Part shown: in pieces, positions 7,412 through 14,140 of the stretch | How the letters are laid out: each line of letters starts with the position of its first letter | Position numbering within the stretch: the first letter of the stretch is position 1 | Assembly (NCBI GenBank): GCA_002381695.1 | Contig: DFXM01000016.1 | Span: forward strand, 32,467 to 56,587 | Direction: 5' to 3' | DNA: 24,121 bases | DNA from: Clostridium sp. UBA4108 | Lineage (GTDB): Bacteria; Bacillota; Clostridia; Clostridiales; Clostridiaceae | The notes under the pieces: model-generated | Databases searched by the model: none | What the model was told of the DNA's origin: nothing | The model's input: only the letters and a program-made list of their open reading frames with translations | Translations under genes and position numbers: made by a program

Positions 7412-7453
7412 AAAAAAATCGCGTGATTCTTTGTGAGAATATACACGCGATTT
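7412..7453 (-). terminator. Terminator of the Rrf2 regulator gene
   Basis: On the minus strand AAATCGCGTG (7444-7453) pairs with CACGCGATTT (7416-7425), a perfect 10-bp stem with a U-run after it (7412-7418). It begins six bases after the regulator's stop codon. Confidence 0.9.
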
Positions 7454-7458
7454 CAATA

Positions 7459-7962
7459 TTATTTTCTGCTATTGCTAAACCATTCAATCGTAGCCTTTTC
7501 CACTTCTTTTGGAAGTTTTTTATTATATACCTCATTATATAACCATGCCAATGTCTTATTATTTAGATATTTTGTCATTTCATTTTCTGCTTCTAACATT
7601 ACTACCTTTATTAAACAAGGACATTTGGTATGTGTATCTGGTAAATTATCTTTATCTAATAATATATTATTTTGTCTAATTTCCGCACATTGAAAGAATG
7701 GTTCACTTCCCTCTACTGCTTCAACAATATCCCAAAATGTTATCTCTTCTGCACTACGAGCTAGTGCATAACCACCTTTTACACCTGGTATAGATTTTAT
7801 AATTCCTGACTTACTTAATTTTGCATATACTTTTGATAAATAGGTCTCTGAGATACCTTGAAATGTTGCTAAATCCCTTATTCCCACAGATTTACCTTCT
7901 TCTAAGTTTACCATATATAATAAACAATGTAATGCATACTCTACTCCTACTGAAAACTTCAT
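7459..7962 (-). CDS. Rrf2-family transcriptional regulator
   Basis: The protein is 167 residues. Its N-terminal winged helix-turn-helix is typical of Rrf2/IscR proteins: MKFSVGVEYALHCLLYM, then GIRDLATFQGISETYLSKVYAKLSKSGI and the wing GVKGGYALAR (residues 60-69). Three cysteines follow, at residues 92, 114 and 116 (QCAE, KCPC). Classical IscR has three Cys in a tighter cluster binding an Fe-S centre, so cluster or redox sensing is plausible here but the spacing differs. It is transcribed away from the flavoprotein and ferredoxin genes at 8160-8732, separated by a 197-base intergenic region with a consensus promoter. The simplest reading is that it represses that redox pair and perhaps itself. 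Confidence 0.88.
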   Translation of the reverse strand: MKFSVGVEYALHCLLYMVNLEEGKSVGIRDLATFQGISETYLSKVYAKLSKSGIIKSIPGVKGGYALARSAEEITFWDIVEAVEGSEPFFQCAEIRQNNILLDKDNLPDTHTKCPCLIKVVMLEAENEMTKYLNNKTLAWLYNEVYNKKLPKEVEKATIEWFSNSRK

Positions 7963-8071
7963 CTTATTTATACTCCTTTATTATAGTCTTTTCTTAATAA
8001 TAGCCTATTATTTATTCTCATTCAAGATACTCATATAGCATCAAATATATACTTTTCAAAAAACATATTTA

Positions 8072-8100
8072 TTGACAATGGCGGAAAAATGTAATATTAT
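8072..8100 (+). promoter_or_regulatory. Promoter for the flavoprotein-ferredoxin pair
   Basis: TTGACA (8072-8077), a 17-base spacer and TATTAT (8095-8100) lie about 50 bases before the AAGGAGG site of the gene at 8160. An AT-rich dyad-like stretch and GTCGAC follow downstream and are candidate binding sites for the divergent Rrf2 regulator, but I cannot define the operator. Confidence 0.7.
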
Positions 8101-8159
8101 AATTATAGATATTATATGTCGACGATAAATATTATCCATAATTTAAGGAGGAATATAAA

Positions 8160-8531
8160 ATGTTTACGGAAAATTTTTTTAAAGTACTAAATCATGAAGG
8201 TGTAGTTTCTATTGTAACTTGTTCAAATAATGAGGCTCATGTTTCTAATACATGGAATAGCTATTTAGTTATTGTAGAGGACAATAAAATTTTAATTCCT
8301 GCAGCTGCTATGATTAAGACAGAAGAAAATATTAATGCTAACCATAATGTAAAATTAACTCTTGGTAGTAATGAAGTAATGGGCTATAGCTATATGGGAA
8401 CTGGATTTTTACTTGAAGGAACTGCTAAATTTTTAAAAGATGGAGATAACTTTAAGATGATGAGAGAAAAATACTCATTTCTTACAAGAGTATTAGAAAT
8501 TACAGTTAGCTCTTGTAAACAAACGTTATAA
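8160..8531 (+). CDS. Pyridoxamine 5'-phosphate oxidase-like FMN-binding protein
   Basis: This 123-residue protein has the split-barrel pattern of small PNPOx-like flavoproteins: FFKVLNHEGVVSIVTC, then NEAHVSNTWNSYLVIVEDNKILIPAAAM (residues 24-51), KLTLGSNEVMG and the glycine-rich YMGTGFLLEGTAKF (residues 79-92). Members bind FMN as dimers and act as reductases or heme/F420-type oxidoreductases; the substrate is not evident. AAGGAGG is seven bases before the ATG. The ferredoxin gene begins 24 bases after its stop, which makes the ferredoxin a credible electron donor. The divergent Rrf2 gene is the likely regulator. Confidence 0.85.
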   Translation: MFTENFFKVLNHEGVVSIVTCSNNEAHVSNTWNSYLVIVEDNKILIPAAAMIKTEENINANHNVKLTLGSNEVMGYSYMGTGFLLEGTAKFLKDGDNFKMMREKYSFLTRVLEITVSSCKQTL

Positions 8532-8555
8532 TTTTTCAAATACAAGGAGAAGACT

Positions 8556-8732
8556 ATGCCAAGAAGAATCAATAAATCAGATTGTGTAGCTTGTGGAACT
8601 TGCCAAAGAGTGTGTATTGTTGGGTGTATAACACAAGTAGACGATAAAAAGAGAATAATCACTGAATCTGCTTGTGTTGACTGTGGAGCTTGCCAACTTG
8701 CTTGCCCTAAAAAATGTATTGCCCACTATTAA
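8556..8732 (+). CDS. Small 2[4Fe-4S] ferredoxin
   Basis: This short gene encodes 58 residues and starts at ATG after AAGGAG. It has two complete cysteine clusters: C10, C13, C16, C20 and C40, C43, C46, C50, each followed by an extra Cys (C24 and C54). The pattern CxxCxxCxxxC twice is that of clostridial-type low-potential ferredoxins, and the spacing GACQLACPKKC is classic for the second site. It would carry electrons in the cytoplasm. It lies 24 bases after the FMN-protein gene with its own terminator directly behind the stop, so the two form a complete two-gene unit. The extra cysteines at 24 and 54 follow each motif at the same spacing and could ligate alternative clusters or be redox-active. 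Confidence 0.93.
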   Translation: MPRRINKSDCVACGTCQRVCIVGCITQVDDKKRIITESACVDCGACQLACPKKCIAHY

Positions 8733-8796
8733 TAAAGCCGTACCAGAAGTAAGTGGTACGGTTTTATTAATAGTATAATTACTCATTTCCTCTACT
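8731..8796. repeat. Terminator-containing repeat, copy 1
   Basis: CCGTACCA (8738-8745) pairs with TGGTACGG (8754-8761), followed by TTTT; with flanking A and T runs the stem reaches about 15 pairs and ends the ferredoxin unit. The hairpin and about 30 bases beyond it are repeated at 17395-17461 at roughly 58 of 67 aligned positions with one gap. On the minus strand both copies begin with a frame ending SRGNE and a stop, suggesting a 3' gene tail with its terminator. Confidence 0.7.
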
Positions 8797-8890
8797 AAAA
8801 TTATACTTTAACGTATGGATTTACCTTGAATCGTTCTAAAAACAATGTTATCTATCATGGTTGATTTATAATCTACTACTAAACTTAGTA

Positions 8891-8944
8891 AAAACCTCAT
8901 TTATTTATGATATGGTTATCCATAACAGTATTAAGTGAGGTTTT
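8891..8944. terminator. Bidirectional two-arm hairpin terminator
   Basis: AAAACCTCA (8891-8899) pairs with TGAGGTTTT (8936-8944), enclosing a second stem TATGG (8911-8915) / CCATA (8920-8924). It lies between the convergent ferredoxin and reductase genes. Positions 8900-8946 match 14097-14143 at 39 of 47 sites, and one T-A pair of the inner stem is C-G in the other copy. Confidence 0.7.
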
Positions 8945-8990
8945 CAATTATATAGTTCAATTTACTAACATAAAAAGACTGCAATATAAA

Positions 8991-9836
8991 TTAAAAATCA
9001 AAGTTATCTGGATCTGGCCCTACTCTTAAATCTTGATTTAAGCTATCTATCTTCGCAATATCATTCTTACTTAGATTAAAATCAAATATATCTATATTTT
9101 GAAGTAATCTTCCCTCATTTGTAGATTTAGGAATAGTTATTACTTGACTTTGCAAATCCCAACGTAGCACTATTTGAGCTACTGTTTTATTATACTTTTT
9201 AGCTATTTCCTTTAATATTTCATTTTCTAATAATCCATTACCAGCCATTAAAGGTGACCATGCTTCAACTTGAATATCATTTACTTTACAAAATTCTCTA
9301 ACCTTTTCCTGACTTAAGTACGGGTGTAATTCTATTTGATTTATAACGGGTTTTATTTCAGCATCATTTAATAAATCTTGAAGATGATGAATTTGGAAAT
9401 TACTTACTCCTATAGCCTTAACACGACCTTCTTTATATAGATATTCTAGTGCTCTCCAAGCTTCTTTATATTTTCCTTCTACTGGCCAATGAATAAGGTA
9501 TAAATCTAAATAATCCACACCTAATCTATTTAAGCTTGCTTCATAAGCTGCTATGGTTGATTCATATCCTAAATCAGCATTCCAAACCTTAGAAGTTATA
9601 AACAAGTCTTCTCTTGAGATCCCTGCCTCCTTTATACCTTGTCTTATACCTTCTCCCATAGCTTCTTCATTTCCATATATAGCTGCACCATCAATACTTC
9701 TATATCCATTTTTTATTGACACTTTAACTGCATTTATTAATTCTGAACTATCCTCTACTCTGAAAACCCCAAGTCCTAATCTTGGCATCTCAACCCCATT
9801 GTTTAAAGTAATTGTACTATTTATATTTTCTGTCAT
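8991..9836 (-). CDS. Aldo/keto reductase
   Basis: This 281-residue protein is a full-length (alpha/beta)8 aldo/keto reductase of the 2,5-diketo-D-gluconate reductase group. The catalytic tetrad is present: D49 and Y54 (DGAAIYGNE), K83 (TSKVW) and H116 (LIHWP). The NADPH-binding segment near the C-terminus reads IPKSTNEGRLLQN, with the usual Lys, Ser and Arg. It should reduce aldehydes or ketones with NADPH in the cytoplasm, often in detoxification of reactive carbonyls or quinones. Its AAGGAG site lies inside the last codons of a 27-codon flavodoxin-like stub that ends one base before the ATG. A HxlR regulator is divergent, and its candidate operators overlap the promoter, consistent with induction by electrophile or oxidative stress. 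Confidence 0.93.
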   Translation of the reverse strand: MTENINSTITLNNGVEMPRLGLGVFRVEDSSELINAVKVSIKNGYRSIDGAAIYGNEEAMGEGIRQGIKEAGISREDLFITSKVWNADLGYESTIAAYEASLNRLGVDYLDLYLIHWPVEGKYKEAWRALEYLYKEGRVKAIGVSNFQIHHLQDLLNDAEIKPVINQIELHPYLSQEKVREFCKVNDIQVEAWSPLMAGNGLLENEILKEIAKKYNKTVAQIVLRWDLQSQVITIPKSTNEGRLLQNIDIFDFNLSKNDIAKIDSLNQDLRVGPDPDNFDF

Positions 9837-9837
9837 A

Positions 9838-9921
9838 TTAATTCTTCTCCTTCCAAACCTCTATTGATTTATATGTATTCCCATCCTTTTTAGGACTTCC
9901 ATTAAAAGCAACTACCTTCAT
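9838..9921 (-). pseudogene. 5' stub of a flavodoxin-fold NAD(P)H oxidoreductase gene
   Basis: A good ribosome binding site (AAGGAG, seven bases before ATG) starts a 27-codon frame beginning MKVVAFNGSPKKDGNTY. This is the phosphate-binding N-terminus of NADPH-dependent FMN reductases and closely resembles MKVVVFNGSPNKEGNTY of the intact gene at 11723. After about 22 residues the similarity ends in EVWKEKN and a stop, one base before the reductase start. The body of the gene, normally about 180 more residues, has been deleted. The remaining frame carries the ribosome binding site of the next gene, so it may now work only as a translated leader. Confidence 0.75.
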
Positions 9922-9967
9922 ATTACATCTCCTTAGATCTGTTTTTTACTTCTCGACTTATGTGCTC

Positions 9968-9996
9968 ATTATATAAATACCTACACCCCTTAACAA
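9968..9996 (-). promoter_or_regulatory. Promoter of the reductase unit
   Basis: On the minus strand TTGTTA (9991-9996) and TATAAT (9968-9973) are 17 bases apart, about 45 bases before the flavodoxin stub start. The palindrome at 9995-10006 overlaps the -35 element. Confidence 0.75.
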
Positions 9997-10036
9997 GTAC
10001 GTACTTTTAAGTTAGATATCTTACCTAAAGGTAAGA
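9995..10036. promoter_or_regulatory. Two palindromes, candidate HxlR operators
   Basis: AAGTACGTACTT (9995-10006) is a perfect 12-bp palindrome touching the -35 of the reductase promoter. TCTTACC (10019-10025) and GGTAAGA (10030-10036) form a second perfect dyad with a four-base spacer. Both lie between the reductase unit and the divergent HxlR gene, the usual place for HxlR/YodB-type binding sites. Confidence 0.55.
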
Positions 10037-10159
10037 TTTATTAGAATACCTTATTTATATTAGAAAATAAATTATATAAAATAATGCTAAATTCTTTATT
10101 TACATTGATAATGTTAGTATAATATCTTATATGAAAATATTTGAAGGTAGGTAAAATTA

Positions 10160-10501
10160 ATGATTTCTTTCAATAACAAAAAGTATGTTTGTTTATTAGA
10201 TTTTGCAATGGACTTTATACGCGGTAAATGGAAGGCTCTTTTATTGTGTAATTTATATAATGAACCTAAAAGATTTTTAGAGCTTCAAAGAATTATTAAA
10301 GGCATAAGCCAAAAAATTTTAAATGAAAATTTAAAAGAATTAGAAAGAGATGAATTAATAAGTAAGGTAATATATGCTGAAATTCCGCCTAAAGTTGAGT
10401 ATTATCTAACTGATAAAGGGAAAGAAATTACTAAACTCATTAAAGAATTAGAATCTTGGTCTATTAAATATTATCCTGATTTAGATGGTAGTTGTAAATA
10501 A
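10160..10501 (+). CDS. HxlR-family transcriptional regulator
   Basis: The protein has 113 residues, the usual size for HxlR/DUF24 winged-helix regulators. The family signature is clear: a cysteine near the N-terminus (C11), then FIRGKWKALLLCNL (residues 19-32), RFLELQRIIKGISQKILNENLKELERDELI (about 38-67), the wing with IPPKVEYYLTDKGKEI and a C-terminal helix. In YodB-type members the N-terminal cysteine is oxidised or alkylated by quinones and diamide to release the repressor; C11 sits at the corresponding place, so thiol-based sensing is likely. It is divergent from the aldo/keto reductase, which matches the common pairing of such regulators with quinone- or aldehyde-reducing enzymes. A strong terminator follows at 10544-10584. 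Confidence 0.9.
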   Translation: MISFNNKKYVCLLDFAMDFIRGKWKALLLCNLYNEPKRFLELQRIIKGISQKILNENLKELERDELISKVIYAEIPPKVEYYLTDKGKEITKLIKELESWSIKYYPDLDGSCK

Positions 10502-10543
10502 CATAATTAATATTTCTTCATCATTAAATTCTCCTCGTAACTT

Positions 10544-10584
10544 AAAACCTCCTACATGTAATCACATTACACATAGGAGGTTTT
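10544..10584. terminator. Terminator after the HxlR gene
   Basis: AAAACCTCCTA (10544-10554) pairs with TAGGAGGTTTT (10574-10584), with an inner stem ATGTAAT / ATTACA. The U-run allows termination of the plus strand, and the A-run allows it on the minus strand for the remnant ending at 10609. The sequence next to it, 10586-10624, is repeated at 14391-14429. Confidence 0.9.
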
Positions 10585-10608
10585 CTTATATTGAACTTTT
10601 ATAAAATT

Positions 10609-10683
10609 CTATTGTTGGTTTATCTTCTTTAACTTCTCTATACTTCTATCATTCAAATTTTTACTATCTAATAAAGAGCATAT
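10609..10683 (-). pseudogene. C-terminal remnant ending KKINQQ
   Basis: A 24-codon open frame after an in-frame TAA reads SLLDSKNLNDRSIEKLKK and ends INQQ-stop, followed within about 25 bases by the terminator at 10544-10584. The last codons and terminator are echoed at 14391-14429, where the frame ends ITQQ-stop. It looks like a surviving 3' gene end. The family is not certain; a BlaI-type repressor tail is one weak possibility. Confidence 0.4.
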
Positions 10684-10767
10684 TTAATTTGATAAATCAT
10701 TATAAAATTGTATTTTCTATTTACTTGATTAAATAGATAACCTTATTATTCCATTATAAAACTTATC

Positions 10768-10970
10768 CTAGCAATAAACTTCAACTATTCTTTTTTCGTC
10801 CCCACCATGTACTTCTTTGAGATCAAAGCCAGTTCCATTTATTATTGGACTTATGAAGGCTAAAAATAGAAGTCTTCCATCTGCTTCTAAAAAGGCTTCT
10901 CTTTTCTCAGAGTACTCATGCTTCATAAACTCTGAGAATTTTATAAGAATTTTTCTAATAATATTAACTT
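10768..10970 (-). pseudogene. Remnant of a DUF1703-type PD-(D/E)XK ATPase-associated protein
   Basis: The minus-strand frame reads REAFLEADGRLLFLAF, SPIINGTGFDLKEV, then GGDEKRIVEVYC-stop. The motif GRLLFLxxxxPIINGxGFDxKEV is the hallmark I know from the C-terminal PD-(D/E)XK nuclease-like domain (DUF1703) of clostridial AAA-ATPase-like proteins of several hundred residues. Only about 65 residues remain, with no start signal and a premature end where the family continues into a strand with D-E-K catalytic residues. It abuts the stop of the TetR gene, so the deletion endpoint probably lies there. Confidence 0.6.
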
Positions 10971-11543
10971 CTATTTTATATCTTTAAATACATAATATAT
11001 TAGATTTTTTATAAAAGCCTCGTCTACCATATCCCCTGTTATCAATAATCTATAAAATAATGGGCCAAAAATTAAATCTATAACTAATTCTATATCCAAA
11101 TCTTCCTTTAGTTCTCCTCTTGAAATTCCACGTTCTAAAATATATCGTGAATCAAGTCTACGAGGCTTAAAATATATTGTACGATAGGCTTCAGCTATCT
11201 TTTGATCAAATTGCCCTTCTGCTATTATCTCATTAATTACCTTACCCTCTCGACTAATTAGAAATTTTGCTAAATTATTTACTTGAATTATCATATCATT
11301 AATAGTTAATCCTGTATCAGGTATTGGAAGTCTCACAACAGCAGCATCAAAAAAGGCATCCATAACAACAGCCGCTTTGTTTGGCCACCATTTGTAGATA
11401 GTAGCTTTACTAACACCGGCTCTTTCAGCAATCTTCTCAATTGTAACACTTCCAAAACCATTTTCAAGCAATAGCTCATATGCAGCGGAAAGAATGGCCT
11501 CCTTAGTTTTTTCGCTACGGGGACGTCCCAATTTTTTCTCCAT
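10971..11543 (-). CDS. TetR-family transcriptional regulator
   Basis: The protein has 190 residues. Residues about 8-55 form the TetR DNA-binding domain: KEAILSAAYELLLENGFGSVTIEKIAERAGVSKATIYKWWPNK in the full sequence, with AGVSKATIYKWW as the recognition helix. The ligand-binding half is helical and carries a TetR_C-type pattern (SREGKVINEIIAEGQFD, ELVIDLIFGPLFYRLLI). The ATG at 11543 is chosen because GGAGGT precedes it by seven bases; an earlier ATG at 11558 lies inside that site. It is divergent from the flavoprotein and MFS genes, and two matching operator boxes sit over their promoter. It most likely represses them until an antimicrobial or redox-active compound binds. Confidence 0.92.
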   Translation of the reverse strand: MEKKLGRPRSEKTKEAILSAAYELLLENGFGSVTIEKIAERAGVSKATIYKWWPNKAAVVMDAFFDAAVVRLPIPDTGLTINDMIIQVNNLAKFLISREGKVINEIIAEGQFDQKIAEAYRTIYFKPRRLDSRYILERGISRGELKEDLDIELVIDLIFGPLFYRLLITGDMVDEAFIKNLIYYVFKDIK

Positions 11544-11641
11544 TATAATTACCTCCATTGTATTTAATTTGTAATAATAGACTTAATAAACTATACGTAT
11601 ATTATACTATATATTTTTTTATTTTAAAAATAAAAAAACTA

Positions 11642-11697
11642 TTTACAATACTGAACGTTTAGTATATTATATATTTATAAACTAAACGTTCAGTATT
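11642..11697 (+). promoter_or_regulatory. Promoter with paired TetR operator boxes
   Basis: TTTACA (11642-11647) and TATTAT (11665-11670) are 17 bases apart. AATACTGAACGTTTAGT (11647-11663) fills the spacer, and its perfect inverted copy ACTAAACGTTCAGTATT (11681-11697) lies at the start of the transcript, before the AGGAGG of the gene at 11723. Each box is itself nearly palindromic around AACGTT. This is a textbook arrangement for TetR-family repression. Confidence 0.85.
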
Positions 11698-11722
11698 ATT
11701 AAATGTATAGGAGGAAAAATTA

Positions 11723-12358
11723 ATGAAAGTTGTAGTTTTTAACGGAAGTCCCAATAAAGAGGGTAATACTTACCATGGTATAAAAATAGTCGTTGATGAA
11801 CTCGAAAGAGAAGGAATAAAAACAGAAATAATTCACGTGGGGAATAAATCTATTAGAGGATGTATTGCTTGTGGATATTGTACAAAAAATAAAAATGGAA
11901 AATGTGCTATTACTACTGATCCAGTTAATGATTGGGTTGAAAAAATGAAAAATGCCGACGGAATAATCTTAGGATCACCGGTACACTATTCAGCAATTGC
12001 TGGAACAATGAAGTCATTTTTAGATAGAGCTTTTCGTGTGGCAGAAGCTAATGATAGTATGTTAAGACATAAGGTTGGAGTGGCAGTAGTAGCAGTAAGA
12101 CGTACAGGTGGAATTCCAACCTTTGATCAGCTAAATAATTACATTAATCATTCTGAAATGCTTATCCCTACTTCAAACTATTGGAACATAATTAATGGAA
12201 GATTACCAGGTGAGGCAATGCAGGACGAAGAAGGAATACAAATAATGAGGATATTAGGTAAGAATATGGCTTGGCTTATGAAACTTGTTGAAAATGGACA
12301 AGGAATTATCAAAAAGCCGGAAAGAGAAGAAAAGATTTTTACTAGTTTTATTCGATAA
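11723..12358 (+). CDS. Iron-sulfur flavoprotein / NADPH-dependent FMN reductase family
   Basis: The 211-residue protein has a flavodoxin-like fold: an N-terminal FMN phosphate loop (FNGSPNKEGNT, residues 6-16) and the flavin-contact segment GSPVHYSAIAGTMKSFLDR (about 84-102). Between them is C47-xx-C50-xx-C53-x7-C61 (CIACGYC...GKC), the compact cysteine motif of iron-sulfur flavoproteins that hold a [4Fe-4S] cluster close to FMN. It is probably a cytoplasmic reductase for quinones, nitro compounds or electron transfer; the substrate is unknown. It is the first gene under the TetR-controlled promoter and is followed by an MFS exporter, suggesting reductive detoxification combined with efflux. 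The stub at 9838-9921 is a paralogue. Confidence 0.88.
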   Translation: MKVVVFNGSPNKEGNTYHGIKIVVDELEREGIKTEIIHVGNKSIRGCIACGYCTKNKNGKCAITTDPVNDWVEKMKNADGIILGSPVHYSAIAGTMKSFLDRAFRVAEANDSMLRHKVGVAVVAVRRTGGIPTFDQLNNYINHSEMLIPTSNYWNIINGRLPGEAMQDEEGIQIMRILGKNMAWLMKLVENGQGIIKKPEREEKIFTSFIR

Positions 12359-12419
12359 ATTTTTATTTTTCCTATCCATTAGATAATTTTTACTACTATT
12401 TAGAATAGATTTTTATCAC

Positions 12420-12459
12420 TTATAATAATACATTTATTCAAGTAAATGTATTATTATAA
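12420..12459 (+). promoter_or_regulatory. 17-bp perfect hairpin between flavoprotein and MFS genes
   Basis: Bases 12420-12436 and 12443-12459 are perfect inverted complements around a six-base loop (TTCAAG); the arms read as ATAATAATACATTTA and TAAATGTATTATTAT plus two more pairs. It ends just before the AAGGAAG site of the MFS gene. It has no U-run, so it is not an ordinary terminator. It could stabilise or process the mRNA, limit MFS translation or bind a regulator. Confidence 0.55.
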
Positions 12460-12479
12460 TCTAAGGAAGTGCTTTATAA

Positions 12480-13697
12480 ATGTATCAATCAGATAATACG
12501 GTTATAAAAACAAATTCACCAATAAATAATCTTGAAGATAAACCCATATTGACTAATTTATTAATTTTAGTTATGTCCATAGCTTGTGGACTTACTGTAG
12601 CAAATTTATATTATATCCATCCCCTCTTAGCTGACATAGCAAAAACCTTTCATGTGAACCAACTAATCATAGGTTTTGCAGCTATGCTTACACAAATAGG
12701 TTATGCAATTGGAATGATATTTATCTTGCCTTTAGGAGATATAAAAGAAAAGAGAAATTTAATAATAATAATGCTTTTATGCTCAATAATCTCTCTTATG
12801 AGTATGTTCTTCTCTTCAAATATATATGTTCTGATAATTTCTTCCTTTGCTGTTGGACTTACTTCTATTATCCCTCAACTTATTATCCCTTTAGCAGCAC
12901 AACTATCAAATCCGCAGCAAAGAGGGCAAACTATTGGTAGAATAATGAGCGGCTTATTAATTGGAATATTACTTTCCCGTACAATCAGCGGCATCTTAGG
13001 CAGCTACTTTGGCTGGAGAGCAGTTTATCTAATTGCAGCGATTATGATGCTTACTCTCATGCTTATTCTTAGGAAGTTGATACCCTTATGCGAACCTATC
13101 TCAGACATTAAATATACTCAACTATTAAAATCAATGATACACTTAGTGAAAACTGAACCAATTTTAAGAGAAGCCTCTATTAATGGTGCTTTAATGTTTT
13201 CAGCTTTTAGTGCCTTTTGGACATCCCTCATATTTTTACTTGAAAGTTCTCATTACAATATGGGAGCTGAAGCAGCAGGTTTATTGGGATTAGTTGGTAT
13301 TAGTGGCGCTCTTGCTGCCCCAATAGTTGGAAAAATAGCTGACAAAAAAGGTTCAAGATTTACTGTAGGTATATGTATAATCATAGTTATAGTTTCCTAT
13401 TTATTCTTATCTCTATTTGGCTTTAAAATTTGGGGACTTATTTTAGGAATTATTCTCCTAGATTTAGGAGTACAATCCTGTAATGTTTCTAATCAGGCAA
13501 GAATACATTCCTTAAACGAAAAAACACGTAACAGACTTAATACTATTTATATGGTGAACTTTTTTCTTGGAGGAGCATTAGGTTCCTTTTTAGGTCCCTA
13601 TAGCTATTCTCATTTTGGATGGTATGGAGTTTGCACTTTTGGATTAGCAACTCAAATCATAGCAATTATTCTACACAAGGTTAGAAAAAAAGCATAA
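12480..13697 (+). CDS. MFS transporter (drug efflux type)
   Basis: The 405-residue protein has the length and twelve hydrophobic helices of a major facilitator. A hydrophilic N-terminal tail of about 23 residues precedes helix 1 (LLILVMSIACGLTVANLYY). Loop 2-3 carries a variant motif A, GDIKEKRNLI, and the central loop lies near residues 198-222; the second-half counterpart of motif A is GKIADKKGSR near residue 280. The pattern in helices 1, 4 and 5 (LYYIHPLLADIA, GLTSIIPQLIIPLAAQL, GLLIGILLSRTISGILGSYFGWRAVY) resembles the proton-driven exporters of the YdhP/bicyclomycin-like branch. The substrate is unknown. Co-transcription with the flavoprotein under a TetR regulator supports a role in exporting a toxic compound. 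A GNAT- or peptide-like remnant follows. Confidence 0.87.
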   Translation: MYQSDNTVIKTNSPINNLEDKPILTNLLILVMSIACGLTVANLYYIHPLLADIAKTFHVNQLIIGFAAMLTQIGYAIGMIFILPLGDIKEKRNLIIIMLLCSIISLMSMFFSSNIYVLIISSFAVGLTSIIPQLIIPLAAQLSNPQQRGQTIGRIMSGLLIGILLSRTISGILGSYFGWRAVYLIAAIMMLTLMLILRKLIPLCEPISDIKYTQLLKSMIHLVKTEPILREASINGALMFSAFSAFWTSLIFLLESSHYNMGAEAAGLLGLVGISGALAAPIVGKIADKKGSRFTVGICIIIVIVSYLFLSLFGFKIWGLILGIILLDLGVQSCNVSNQARIHSLNEKTRNRLNTIYMVNFFLGGALGSFLGPYSYSHFGWYGVCTFGLATQIIAIILHKVRKKA

Positions 13698-13707
13698 AAA
13701 TATACTG

Positions 13708-13878
13708 AACAAAGCTATTAAGCTTATTATTGAAAAACTAGCTAGCAATGAGTTATTAAATAAAAGATTTCATCACTATATTCAATCTTATCATATTGTA
13801 GGATATCCAAAATACTATTATCCAAGGCTAGTTGATAGAAATACTCTAAAAGTTACTTTTTATCAATCTAGAATATAA
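13708..13878 (+). pseudogene. C-terminal remnant of an unrecognised gene
   Basis: A 56-codon frame with no start signal reads IKLIIEKLASNELLNKRF, then YPKYYYPRLVDRNTLKV, and ends FYQSRI-stop seven bases before a terminator. Codon use is typical for the window, so it was probably coding until recently. It opens within the last codons of the MFS gene in another frame, which marks a likely deletion junction. I do not recognise the family. Confidence 0.45.
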
Positions 13879-13884
13879 AGTCAT

Positions 13885-13921
13885 AAAGCAGGACTTACAT
13901 TAATACAATAAGTCCTACTTT
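13885..13921. terminator. Hairpin terminator
   Basis: AAAG-c-AGGACTTA (13885-13897) pairs with TAAGTCCT-a-CTTT (13909-13921), 12 pairs around an 11-base loop. It ends transcription after the remnant at 13878 and so also ends the flavoprotein-MFS operon. Confidence 0.75.
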
Positions 13922-14140
13922 ATTAATTATTTATCTATAATATTGGTTAACATATAAAAATCTAAAATTCTAATAATTAGAAAGCCACTCATCATTAAAT
14001 CAGTTTATTTCATAGAACCTTTCTTCTGATATTTTCTCTGAAAACTTTTCTTACATAGTTATTTCATCCTATTTCCCTATCTGCCACCTTTTATCCTTTA
14101 TTTGTGATACGGTTCTCCGTATCGGTATTAAGTGAGATTT
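13922..14140. other. Decayed spacer with hairpin homologous to 8900-8946
   Basis: No intact gene is present. A minus-strand stretch near 13975-14045 reads FSEKISEERFYEIN, stop, FNDEWLSNY, stop, which looks like an old coding remnant of unknown origin. At 14097-14143 lies the second copy of the hairpin repeat, here with a stronger inner stem GATACGG (14106-14112) / CCGTATC (14117-14123). Confidence 0.45.

Noticed and set aside
7279..8085. 13-base inverted match TGACAATGGCGGA near 7285 and 8079
   Set aside because: Several 13-base matches are expected by chance in a window of this size, and the two sites have unrelated contexts.
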